Shown: positions 28,313-35,885 of the stretch, piece after piece
How positions within the stretch are numbered: position 1 is the first letter of the stretch
How the letters are laid out: each line of letters opens with the position of its first letter
NCBI GenBank assembly: GCA_963696505.1
Contig: CAVOKN010000023.1
Location: 62,001-126,000 of the forward strand
Length of the DNA stretch: 64,000 nt
Direction of reading: 5' to 3'
From: CAVOKN01 sp963696505
GTDB lineage: Bacteria > Pseudomonadota > Gammaproteobacteria > Burkholderiales > Rhodocyclaceae
Translations under genes and position numbers: made by a program
Notes under the pieces: generated by a model
The model's input: the letters and a program-made list of their open reading frames with translations, nothing else
The model's database searches: none
What the model was told of the DNA's origin: nothing

Positions 28313-29020
28313 TTATCGAAGAATGAAATTCGGAATGGAAAGCGGGTAGAGCTTTCCGATTTCGGACATCTCTCGGGCGCTGATCTGCTCGAGTTGAAGA
28401 CCCGGGGCGGCTGTCAGCGCCAGGGGCGAGGCTTCGGGCCACTGGCCGTCCTTGCGCTCGGCCACGAACACGACCCCTTGGCCGTTCTCGTCGGCCCACA
28501 TGTCGAAGAACTGGTACAGCGGCATGCGCACGTTGCCGCGGGCCGGGTCGGCGAGATAGACCCGGTCGCCCTGCACACCCTTGAACACGGCGAAATGCTC
28601 GTAGCCGCGCGGCTTGATGTAGACGATCACCGGCCGCTTCAGCTTCGCCAACTGGTCGGCCCGGATGCGAAAGCCCCGCGCCTTGTGGCCGCGCTGCTCG
28701 GCGATGCGCTGCAGGTCGAGCAGCGACAGCCCCTTCTGCGTGAGCTGGGCGCGCTCGCCATCGTTGGCCGACTGCATGATCGACTGCAGGATGGGAACCT
28801 CGTCCACCGGATCGTCGAGGCCGTAGGTGAGCAAAGTGGCGATAGAGGCCGCACCGCAGGAATAGTCGAAGCCCTGCATCACCACGCCGCTGCGCCTGAT
28901 ATCCATGGCCGAGCGCAGCGGCACCTGAAGCGTGGTCAAGCCACTGCTTACACGCGCGACGGCCTGTTCGGCACCGGCGGTCAGTGGCATCAGGGCGAGC
29001 AGAAGGAGCGCGTAACGCAT
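28313..29020 (-). CDS. Sec-exported C39-family cysteine peptidase
   Basis: 235 residues from ATG 29020. Signal peptide MRYALLLLALMPLTAGA. A lone C39 (bacteriocin-processing) peptidase domain: oxyanion Gln and catalytic Cys in MQGFDYSCGAAS (Q49, C55), catalytic His in YEHFAVFKGV (H142) and Asp in LADPARG (D158). C39 domains normally sit on the cytoplasmic side of ABC exporters and cut after double-glycine leaders; this one is free, exported and next to a beta-barrel, as with FapD. The neighbouring gene encodes a peptide with a matching leader. A short C-terminal extension (LYPLSIPNFILR) has no known role. Confidence 0.85.
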   Translation of the reverse strand: MRYALLLLALMPLTAGAEQAVARVSSGLTTLQVPLRSAMDIRRSGVVMQGFDYSCGAASIATLLTYGLDDPVDEVPILQSIMQSANDGERAQLTQKGLSLLDLQRIAEQRGHKARGFRIRADQLAKLKRPVIVYIKPRGYEHFAVFKGVQGDRVYLADPARGNVRMPLYQFFDMWADENGQGVVFVAERKDGQWPEASPLALTAAPGLQLEQISAREMSEIGKLYPLSIPNFILR

Positions 29021-29052
29021 GGTCGGCGATTGTACTGGGTGAGACAGCACGC

Positions 29053-29084
29053 AAAAAGGGGGAACACCCCAGGGTGTTCCCCCC
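29053..29084 (-). terminator. Terminator or attenuator between the leader peptide gene and the C39 gene
   Basis: On the minus strand GGGGGAACACC / GGTGTTCCCCC encloses a 4-base loop and runs into TTTTTGC. It sits 38 bases after the peptide's stop and 33 bases before the peptidase start. It would give much more peptide transcript than processing or export transcript, a common arrangement for secreted peptides. Confidence 0.85.
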
Positions 29085-29121
29085 AATTCCTAACCGATCG
29101 GGCCCGTCCGGGCCCGCTGGA

Positions 29122-29445
29122 TCAGTACTTCGTCAGGATGGCAGTCACCCTGGCCAGCGCCGCCGTCCAGGAGGCGGTCAGCTTTTCCGCGAGGGCGGGG
29201 TTCTTCACCGCGACCTTGCCGATCACGGCCGTCATGGCGGCGTCGATCTTGGCAAGGTAAGTCGCCTCGGTGGGGGTCAGGACGGCGCCGTGGATGGCGT
29301 CCATTTCCTGAACCGACAGGGTTTGCGCTTCGATGCCCTGGAGGGCGCCGAACTGCTCTTCCTGGCTGGCGGAAACGGAACCGGAAACCAGGGCTCCGCA
29401 CAACAGGGCTGCTGCAACACCGGACTTGACGTACTTGTGAATCAT
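29122..29445 (-). CDS. Exported precursor peptide with a double-glycine-type leader
   Basis: 107 residues; ATG 29445 with GGGAGAA upstream. Signal peptide MIHKYVKSGVAAALLCGALV cleaved near VSAS. Residues 43-54 read LSVQEMDAIHGA, which fits every anchored position of the double-glycine leader consensus (L-12, S-11, E-8, hydrophobic -7, I-4, G-2, A-1). Cutting after A54 frees a 53-residue Ala-rich amphipathic helix (VLTPTEATYLAKIDAAMTAV to the end TAILTKY). The C39 peptidase just downstream is the predicted protease. The mature part matches no bacteriocin or amyloid repeat I know. Expression is likely high: the gene has its own strong terminator. Confidence 0.75.
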   Translation of the reverse strand: MIHKYVKSGVAAALLCGALVSGSVSASQEEQFGALQGIEAQTLSVQEMDAIHGAVLTPTEATYLAKIDAAMTAVIGKVAVKNPALAEKLTASWTAALARVTAILTKY

Positions 29446-29783
29446 GATGGCTTCTCCCAGAAGAAGTAAGAAAAGAAAGGAACGACGAATATCAACCCGT
29501 GTGCCGTTTGGCCCGCACAGCTTCAACGGTAACCCCGCTGACCTCAAGGCTTCGCTTGGACTGACAGATCGTGGGAAAAAATACCACACCACATTCGATC
29601 AATCAAGCTCCGTTCAACTGGCGACTACGACCCCCCCGCTGGCTGATGGGCGAATCATGCAACAGCCTGAACAAAAAAGCAAATGATGGCATTTGCGTGA
29701 AAATCGAGCGCGCCGCGAGAGAGAAAACCCTACACGCCCAGACGGCGCGCCAACTACGGGAACCGTTAAGTTATGTGGACACA
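29446..29783. other. Promoter region upstream of the leader-peptide operon
   Basis: About 340 bases without a gene. It contains GCAAATG-ATGG-CATTTGC (29679-29696), a 7-bp inverted repeat 235 bases before the peptide start that could be an operator, and AT-rich patches at 29570-29600. No sigma-54 signature was found. Confidence 0.35.
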
Positions 29784-30683
29784 TTAGCGCCGGCGGATTC
29801 GCTCGGCGACGATTTCGCCCTGGGGCCCCACGCTCGCCCGAACCTCGACGTAGTCGCCGGTGCGAGGCCGCTTGTCGATGCGCGCGCCGTCCACCACCAG
29901 CGGCAGGCCATCCAGGCGCCAGTCTGGCTCGAGCACACCTTGAAGCCGGACCCGTGCTCCGACGGGTACCTTTGCCGGCTGCCCTGAAGCAGATCGTGCC
30001 CCGCCGGCAATCCACGCTTCGATGACGCGGATTTCTTCGTCGGACAGGAAGGGTGGCCCGTCGAAGGGCATGCGCGGCTGCGACTGGCCCTTTACCCGCC
30101 GCAGCAGTTCGCTCGCGGCGGGGTTGCCCGGGATGACGCGCACCCGGTCGGCAGGCGACAGTGTCGCTTCGTAGGACGTGAGCCGATAGCCTTCAGGGGC
30201 TGGGCCCATGATCCCGTTGTCGGTATGACATTTGGCGCAGCGCGTGGCGAAGATCGGGGCGACGTGGGCGTAGGTGACCGCCTCGCCGGGGCCGGGAAGG
30301 CGGGCGGGTGCCGGCGCCGCGGAAGGCTTCGCGCCGCCGCGCTGCATGCCACCGGCAACCCATTGCTCGAACAGGGCGACCTCGGCGTCGGTCAGGAAGG
30401 GCGGGCCGGTCATCGGCATGCGCGGCTGCGATTGGCCGGTGAGGCGGCGGATCAGCTCCGACCCCGCGGCATCGCCACTGCGGGCCACCGGCCCGCGCTC
30501 GCCGCCCTTGACAAGCGCATCGTAGCTGTCGAGGCGCAGGCCGCGCGGCGCGGCGGGCCCGTTGTGGCACATGACGCAGCGCGCGCCAAGTACCGGGGCG
30601 ATGTCGTCGTAAGTGACCGGGGCGGCCTGGGCGCCGAGGCCGAAGCCGAAAGCGATTGCCATCGGGATGATGCGCGATTTCAC
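29784..30683 (-). CDS. Exported diheme c-type cytochrome (Planctomycete-type domains) with C-terminal OB-like domain
   Basis: 299 residues; GTG start at 30683 overlaps the stop of the upstream gene (GTGA), with GGAGATCAGCA as ribosome site. Signal peptide MKSRIIPMAIAFGFGLGAQA. Two homologous halves each carry a heme site and the same follow-on: CVMCHNGPAAPRGLRL ... GQSQPRMPMTGPPFL and CAKCHTDNGIMGPAPEGYRL ... GQSQPRMPFDGPPFL, with the Met of RMP as a likely axial ligand. The last 80 residues (VGARVRLQGVLEPDWRLDGL ... EVRASVGPQGEIVAERI) form a beta domain like DUF5666. It is a periplasmic electron-transfer protein coupled to the proline-rich assembly-like proteins upstream. Confidence 0.85.
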   Translation of the reverse strand: MKSRIIPMAIAFGFGLGAQAAPVTYDDIAPVLGARCVMCHNGPAAPRGLRLDSYDALVKGGERGPVARSGDAAGSELIRRLTGQSQPRMPMTGPPFLTDAEVALFEQWVAGGMQRGGAKPSAAPAPARLPGPGEAVTYAHVAPIFATRCAKCHTDNGIMGPAPEGYRLTSYEATLSPADRVRVIPGNPAASELLRRVKGQSQPRMPFDGPPFLSDEEIRVIEAWIAGGARSASGQPAKVPVGARVRLQGVLEPDWRLDGLPLVVDGARIDKRPRTGDYVEVRASVGPQGEIVAERIRRR

Positions 30684-31581
30684 TGCTGATCTCCTTCGTC
30701 GGTTTCTTCCGGGGCCGGCGCGGGCGCAGCGGCAGGTGCCGGTGCGGGACGCGCGGCCGGGGGCTGGGTAGGTGCGGGACGCGCGGCCGTGGGCTGCGCC
30801 GGTGCGGCCCCGAACGTCGCCGGGGGGGTAAATACGACCGATGCCGGCGCCGAAGGCGGGGCGGCCTGGACAACGGGAAGCTGGACCTGCTGGCCGGGGT
30901 TCTGCCGCCGCATCATTTCCAGCACTTGCTCCTTGATGCTCCCCGACGGCGGTGGCAGCTGAGGTGCCGCGGCGACGCCTGCCATGCCGGGGTCCTGCCC
31001 TCCAGCCTGGGGCGCGGCAGACATCGCCTGGAAGCTCCCGGTTGCGCCAGCTGGCATGGAAAGGACCTGGTCGATGCCGAGGGGCAGGTAGGTCAGGCTC
31101 AACTGGCTTCCCTTGAGGCCATTGATCCGGTAGGTGTTGTTTATGACTTCGCCATCAATGACGGCGAGCGCTTTTTCGCCCTGCGCCAAGTAGTAGGTTG
31201 TGGGTCCCATGTCCTCGCTCAACATACCCATAAAGGTGAAGGGCAGTACCGGCGCCTGGGGGGGCGGTGGCGGTGGCGGCGGTAGCGGCGGCGGTGGTGG
31301 CGGCGGCGGCGGCGGGGGGGCGTCCAGTCCTTGGTGGCGAAAAGCGTCGTTGTGCTGCCCTGCGCCGGTGAGCTCAGTCGCTCCCCCTGGCTGAGCGCGA
31401 GTTGTGTCGGGGCAGGAGCGTCCGCTCCCGGCGGAGGGGCATTCGCGCGTCGTGCCGCCACATCGACGACAGCGGCCGGCTCAGGCTCGCCGCCGTTGCT
31501 GAAGAACCAGGCGCCGCCCACGGCAGCAGCGAAGGCGGCGGCACCTATGAGTATGGCGTCGCGTCGGGAAAGGGGTTTCAC
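30680..31581 (-). CDS. Proline-rich inner-membrane protein, GspC/PilP-like (copy 2), frameshifted in a poly-C tract
   Basis: Starts MKPLSRRDAILIGAAAFAAA: short cytoplasmic tail, one membrane span, then a periplasmic region. After FATKDWTPP the frame breaks in a run of seven C (plus-strand G run near 31314-31320); eight C would restore a long poly-proline rod and QAPVLPFTFMGMLSEDMGPT, which is confirmed by the intact paralogue next door. The folded domain (TTYYLAQGEKALAVIDGEVI ... LSLTYLPLGIDQVLSMP) resembles the homology region of GspC/PilP assembly proteins. The tail is Pro/Ala-rich. I recall similar proteins being annotated as part of a type-II-like secretion system X; this is unverified. 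The gene is one half of a tandem duplication. Confidence 0.65.
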
Positions 31582-31614
31582 GAAGGAATACGGGGTCTTG
31601 GCGCTGAAGACATG

Positions 31615-31890
31615 CTACACCGCAGGTCGTGGTTCGAACGTGACGGACTCGTCGGCACTTTGGGCCACGTTTGCCAAAGTTATGTGGGCACCATCCGGCC
31701 CGAGGCGCGCGGATTCCCCGATCAGGGGCAGCAGCCGGTGGATGCCGGCGACGACCGATTCGGTGCTGCTTTGGCCAGGCTTGAGGATCCAGCCGTTGAT
31801 GCCCGGCGCATGCGCTGGGCGGGCCATCGACCCCCCGCAGCCAACGTCGCGCATCCGCCCCTGCTTGCCAACGCCAGCCCGACGGGGACA
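31615..31890 (-). pseudogene. Decayed acylphosphatase copy
   Basis: The minus-strand reading MARPAHAPGINGWILKPGQS ... SVTFEPRPAV aligns along its length with the intact acylphosphatase at 32856-33128 (MARHAYAMGITGWVRNRSDG ...). The catalytic Arg region GVGYRW has become DVGCGGS and the catalytic Asn in WVRNRSDG has become WILKPGQS, so the enzyme would be dead. The 5' end is shortened and has no good start. The stop lies 33 bases before the next gene, exactly as in the intact unit. Confidence 0.75.
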
Positions 31891-31897
31891 CGCTTGG

Positions 31898-32822
31898 TTA
31901 TTCGTTGTCCTGGGCCAGATCCTGCTGCGTGCCGTCATCCTGCGGTGGTGGCGGGGGCGCATTGGCGGGCGACCCCGCGGGCGACGCCGGGGCTGCCGGC
32001 TGGAAGGAGGGTGGCGCGCTGAAAGTGACCGAGCCGATTCCGCTGGGTGGCGCCGGCGCGGCGGGCGCTGTGGCACCGGCGGCACCTGCGGCACCCGGCG
32101 GCACCCGCGGCACCCGCACCACGCCGCGCCCTTCGTTCGGCCGCCGCCGCGGTGAAACCTGTCGCCGGTGTGGCGGCCGCACCGGGCGGCACGGGCTGAA
32201 CGGGTTCCGGGGCCGCTTGCCCGGGGGCGGGCGGCGCGGCGGCCCCCGGCTGGCGGCCGCTAATGGCTATGGCGGTGCTCGCGCCAGCGGCCGGCATCGA
32301 CAGGGTCTGGTCGATGTTGAGCGGCAGGTAAGTGAGCTTGAGCTGATTGCTGGCAAAGCCATTCACGCGGTAGGTGCTGTTGATGACATCGCCATCAATG
32401 ACCGAGTGTGCCTTGTCGCCCTGGGCGAGGTAGTAGGTGCTGCGCCCCCCTTCTTCGCTCAGCATCCCCATGAATACGAAAGGCAGGGGCGGCGCCTGGG
32501 GCGGAGGCGGCGGCAGCGGCGGGGACGGCGGTGGGGGTGGTGGCGGTGGAGGCGGCGGAGGTGTCCAGTCCTTGGTAGCGAAGATGTCGCGCGTCTGACC
32601 CCCGGTCGGCGGGCTCAGGCGCGGCGTCTGGCTCAGAGCGAGCCGGGTGGCATCCGGCTGTGCCGTCGGGCCTGCCTGGACCGAAGCCGGCCGCGCGGCC
32701 ACCTCCACCACGGGCTCCGCATCGGGCTTGTCGCCGTCGCTGAAGTACCAAGCCGCAGCGAGCGCCGCGATGAACGCGATGCCGCCGATCAGGAGGGTAT
32801 TGCGGCGGGAAAGCGGTTTCAC
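31898..32822 (-). CDS. Proline-rich inner-membrane protein, GspC/PilP-like (copy 1), frameshifted near its C-terminus
   Basis: Starts MKPLSRRNTLLIGGIAFIAA; membrane anchor, then about 60 variable residues, FATKDWTPPPPPPPPPP and a long Pro rod, then QAPPLPFVFMGMLSEEGGRS, YYLAQGDKAHSVIDGDVINS and LKLTYLPLNIDQTLSMPAAG. The frame changes near 32150 (3n+1 total length, so one extra base) and the tail continues GAAGAAGATAPAAPAPPSGI to DDGTQQDLAQDNE. Paralogue of the gene at 30680-31581, with about the same domain order. The HR-like domain suggests a link between inner-membrane assembly machinery and an outer-membrane secretin; no other secretion gene is in the window. Confidence 0.65.
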
Positions 32823-32855
32823 GATTCGTGATCCTGTTTGGGCGGTGTGGCCATG

Positions 32856-33128
32856 CTACAGCGTGGGCAACTGCTCGAACGTGGAGAATTCGCCCGCGAT
32901 CTCGGTCACCTCGACGGTGGTGACGCGGGCTCCGGCCGGGCCGCGACGGGCCCAGTCGATGATCGCCGGGAGCTGTTCCGCGCTGCCGGCGACGACCGCC
33001 TCGACGCTGCCGTCGCTGCGGTTGCGCACCCAGCCGGTGATGCCCATAGCATAGGCATGGCGCGCCATCGCCCAGCGGTACCCGACACCCTGAACCCGAC
33101 CGTGGATGCGCAACTGCCTTGCGGCCAT
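32856..33128 (-). CDS. acyP: Acylphosphatase
   Basis: 90 residues, the standard acylphosphatase size. Active-site loop GRVQGVGYRWAMARHA (catalytic Arg in GYR) and WVRNRSDGSVEAVVAG (catalytic Asn) are intact. It hydrolyses acyl phosphates such as carbamoyl- or acetyl-phosphate in the cytoplasm. It lies 33 bases upstream of the proline-rich gene, and this pair is duplicated next door. Start ATG 33128. Confidence 0.92.
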   Translation of the reverse strand: MAARQLRIHGRVQGVGYRWAMARHAYAMGITGWVRNRSDGSVEAVVAGSAEQLPAIIDWARRGPAGARVTTVEVTEIAGEFSTFEQLPTL

Positions 33129-33137
33129 TTCAGGGCT

Positions 33138-33413
33138 TCAGGCTTCGGCGGCGTCGCGCCGCGCCTGCTTCATGACTTCCCGTACCATCTTGAGTGCCGC
33201 GAAGCCGGTCAGCGCAATGCCTGCGACGACGCAGGCCAGGGCTTGGCCGGTGGTGGCCGGGAAAAAGAACAGAGGCATGCCATCGATCAGCGGTGCGACG
33301 CCTGCCACCAGCACCAGTACGCCGAGCAGGTCGAGCGCCGCATAGGCGAGCAGCCGGCCGACCGGGCGCCGCCCGGATGGGTCGGGTGAAGACGAGGCTT
33401 CGAAGTACCTCAT
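33138..33413 (-). CDS. Small two-span membrane protein of unknown function
   Basis: 91 residues from MRYFEASSSPDPSGRRPVGR (ATG 33413). Two hydrophobic spans: LLAYAALDLLGVLVLVAGVA and QALACVVAGIALTGFAALKM, joined by a short loop PLIDGMPLFFFPATTG, with a basic C-terminal tail. It lies 40 bases after metG and 9 bases before acyP on the same strand, so it is probably in the same transcript. I recognise no family. Confidence 0.65.
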   Translation of the reverse strand: MRYFEASSSPDPSGRRPVGRLLAYAALDLLGVLVLVAGVAPLIDGMPLFFFPATTGQALACVVAGIALTGFAALKMVREVMKQARRDAAEA

Positions 33414-33452
33414 GGCCGTTGGTTGTCGGGCACGCCAGGACAAGACACTGTA

Positions 33453-35771
33453 CTACTTTACCCGCATTCCCGGCAGTGCGCCCTGATCCGGCGAGAGCAG
33501 GAAAAGACCCGGGCCCTCGCCCGACGCGGCCAGCACCATGCCCTGGGACAGGCCGAACTTCATCTTGCGCGGCGCCAGGTTGGCGACCATCACGGTAAGC
33601 CGTCCCTCCAATGCCGCGGGGTCATAGGCCGACTTGATGCCGGCGAAAACCTGCCGCAGCTCGGCTTCGCCGATATCGAGGCTCAAGCTGATCAGCTTGT
33701 CGGCACCCGGCACGTGCTCCGCCTTGACGATGCGCGCGACGCGCAGGTCCACCTTGCCGAAGTCTTCAATAGTGATTTCCGGCGCGACAGCGCCGCCACG
33801 AAGCTCCCCTCTGCCTTCGCGGGAGAGGGGTTGGGGGTGAGGGTCGGCCGGCGCGACAGCGCCGCCACGAAGCTCCCCCATCCGAGTAGCGCGCTCGACG
33901 CTCCCCTCTCCCCCCGCGGGAGAGGGGCCGGGGGAGAGGGGGGAGTCGCTCCCCACCTGGGAGAGGGCTTGGGGACGAGGGGCTATCGCCGCCTCGTGGG
34001 GACTGACTTTCGTCGTTTCCGTGCCTGTCCCATGCACCTGATGCTGCGCATGCCGCTGTGGCGAATGCGGTGGCGCAACCACTGGGGCGAGGGATTCGCG
34101 ATTCGCTTCGAGCAGGGCGTCCACTTGCTTGCGTTCGATGCGGGTCATCAGGTGTCGATAGTCCTTGATGCGGTGGCCGGCGGGGAGCGGGTGTGCAGCG
34201 TCGGGCCAGGTGAGCGGCGGGATGTCGAGGAAGGCCTCGACGTCCGCGGCGAGCTTGGGGAGCACGGGCTTGAGAAGCAGCGTGAGCAGCCGAAACCAGG
34301 CGAGCGCATTGCTGCAGACTTCGAGCAGTTCCGCCTCGCGCCCCTCCTGCTTCGCCAGTTCCCAGGGCTTGCGCTCATTGACGTAGGCGTTGGCGATGTC
34401 GGCCAGGCCCATGATCTCCCGCAGCGCACGGGCGAAATCTCTTGCCTCGTACGCTTCGGACACGGTGGCTGCGTAATGGTTCAGGCGCTCCAGCAGCGTG
34501 GGCAGGGTGACGGCGCCGAGTTGGCCGCCGAAGCGCTTGCTGATGAAGCCGGCGCTGCGGCTGGCGATGTTGATGTACTTGCCCACCAGGTCGCTGTTCA
34601 CCCGGGCGATGAAGTCGTCCAGATTAAGATCGATGTCCTCCATGCTGCCGTTGAGCTTGGCGGCATAGTAATAGCGCAGCCACTCCGGGTTGAGAGCCTC
34701 GGCGAGGTAGCTCTCGGCGGTGATGAAGGTGCCGCGGGACTTGGACATCTTCTGCCCGTCCACCGTCAGGAAACCGTGGGCGAAGATGCGGGTCGGCACG
34801 CGGTAGCCGGAATGGGCCAGCATCGCCGGCCAGAACAGGGCGTGGAAGTAGAGGATGTCCTTGCCGATGAAGTGATACATCTCGGTGCCCGCGGCTTGCG
34901 CCGCCGCCGCCTCGGTGAAGGCGGCGAGGTCGATGGCGGTGTTGCGGGCGGCGAGGTTCTTCAGGCTGCCGAAGTAGCCGATCGGCGCGTCGAGCCAGAC
35001 GTAGAAATACTTGCCCGGCGCGTCGGGAATCTCGAAGCCGAAGTAGGGGGCGTCGCGGGAGATGTCCCAGTCGGTGAGGCGGTTGTCGCCTTCGTCGCCC
35101 AGCCATTCGTTCATCTTGTTGGCGGCTTCGGGCTGGAGCCGGTCCTCCTTCTGGGTGAAGGCGCGCAGGAAGGCCTGGCAGCGCGGGTCCGACAGGCGGA
35201 AAAAGTAATGGTCGGAGCTCTTGCGCACCGGGGCGGCGCCGGACACCGCGGAATAGGGGTTCTTCAGTTCGGTGGGGGCGTAGGCCGCGCCGCAGACTTC
35301 GCAGGAGTCGCCGTACTGATCTTTGGCGCCACACTTGGGACACTCGCCCTTGACGTAGCGGTCGGGCAAGAACATCTCCTTCACCGGATCGTAGAACTGC
35401 TCGATCGCGCGTACCTCGATCAGGCCGGCCGCCTTGAGCTTGAGGTAGATGTCCTCAGAGTAGTACCGGGTTTCCGTCGAGTGGGTTGAATAATAGTTGT
35501 CGAACCCCACATGAAAGCCGGCGAAGTCCCGGGTGTGCTCGCCATGTACGCGCGCGATCAGCGCCTCGGGTGCGATGCCCTCCTTGTCGGCGCGCAGCAT
35601 GATCGGCGTGCCGTGGGTGTCGTCGGCACACACGTACCAGCACTCGTTGCCCCTCAGCTTCTGGAAGCGCACCCAGATGTCGGTCTGAATGTATTCAACC
35701 AGGTGGCCGAGGTGGATCGCGCCGTTGGCGTAGGGCAGAGCACTGGTGACCAGGATCTTGCGCGGGGACAT
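33453..35771 (-). CDS. metG: Methionyl-tRNA synthetase with repeat-derived insertion in the linker
   Basis: 772 residues from MSPRKILVTSALPYANGAIH (the ATG at 35807 is less likely). Class I synthetase: HIGH-type motif HLGH, zinc-binding CPKCGAKDQYGDSCEVCG, KMSKS motif GQKMSKSRGTF, then the anticodon-binding helices. The C-terminal tRNA-binding (EMAP/Arc1p) domain starts ITIEDFGKVDLRVARIVKAE. Between them (about 33775-34010) is a low-complexity insert including SPLSPGPSPAGGEGS, PHPQPLSREGRGELRGGAVA and a second ELRGGAVAP, translated from intergenic-type repeat DNA in frame. MetRS charges tRNA-Met. It is divergent from apbC. The 688-residue antisense frame is a shadow. Confidence 0.95.
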   Translation of the reverse strand: MSPRKILVTSALPYANGAIHLGHLVEYIQTDIWVRFQKLRGNECWYVCADDTHGTPIMLRADKEGIAPEALIARVHGEHTRDFAGFHVGFDNYYSTHSTETRYYSEDIYLKLKAAGLIEVRAIEQFYDPVKEMFLPDRYVKGECPKCGAKDQYGDSCEVCGAAYAPTELKNPYSAVSGAAPVRKSSDHYFFRLSDPRCQAFLRAFTQKEDRLQPEAANKMNEWLGDEGDNRLTDWDISRDAPYFGFEIPDAPGKYFYVWLDAPIGYFGSLKNLAARNTAIDLAAFTEAAAAQAAGTEMYHFIGKDILYFHALFWPAMLAHSGYRVPTRIFAHGFLTVDGQKMSKSRGTFITAESYLAEALNPEWLRYYYAAKLNGSMEDIDLNLDDFIARVNSDLVGKYINIASRSAGFISKRFGGQLGAVTLPTLLERLNHYAATVSEAYEARDFARALREIMGLADIANAYVNERKPWELAKQEGREAELLEVCSNALAWFRLLTLLLKPVLPKLAADVEAFLDIPPLTWPDAAHPLPAGHRIKDYRHLMTRIERKQVDALLEANRESLAPVVAPPHSPQRHAQHQVHGTGTETTKVSPHEAAIAPRPQALSQVGSDSPLSPGPSPAGGEGSVERATRMGELRGGAVAPADPHPQPLSREGRGELRGGAVAPEITIEDFGKVDLRVARIVKAEHVPGADKLISLSLDIGEAELRQVFAGIKSAYDPAALEGRLTVMVANLAPRKMKFGLSQGMVLAASGEGPGLFLLSPDQGALPGMRVK
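33775..33990. repeat. Repeat elements inside metG
   Basis: A 28-bp direct repeat beginning GGCGCGACAGCGCCGCCACG occurs at 33781-33808 and 33850-33877. It is interleaved with CTCCCC...GGGAGAGGGG palindromes (33804-33830, 33900-33935, 33940-33975). The same GAGAGGGG-type word is common in intergenic regions of many proteobacteria. Here it is translated in frame within the synthetase linker. Confidence 0.75.
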
Positions 35772-35885
35772 GTCTGGAAGGTCTTGAAAAAACGATGATT
35801 CTACCAACTTGAGCGGAGCGGCGCGCGCGCCGGGCGGAAGTTGGGTTATACTTGAGCAAATTTATCGGATATTGGCGGAGACACC

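Noticed and set aside
31331..32155. Plus-strand frames across the proline-rich genes
   Set aside because: Gly/Arg-rich shadows of the poly-proline and Ala/Pro coding on the minus strand; no start signals.
33423..35489. 688-residue plus-strand frame
   Set aside because: Antisense to metG, whose domains are all recognisable; no independent support.
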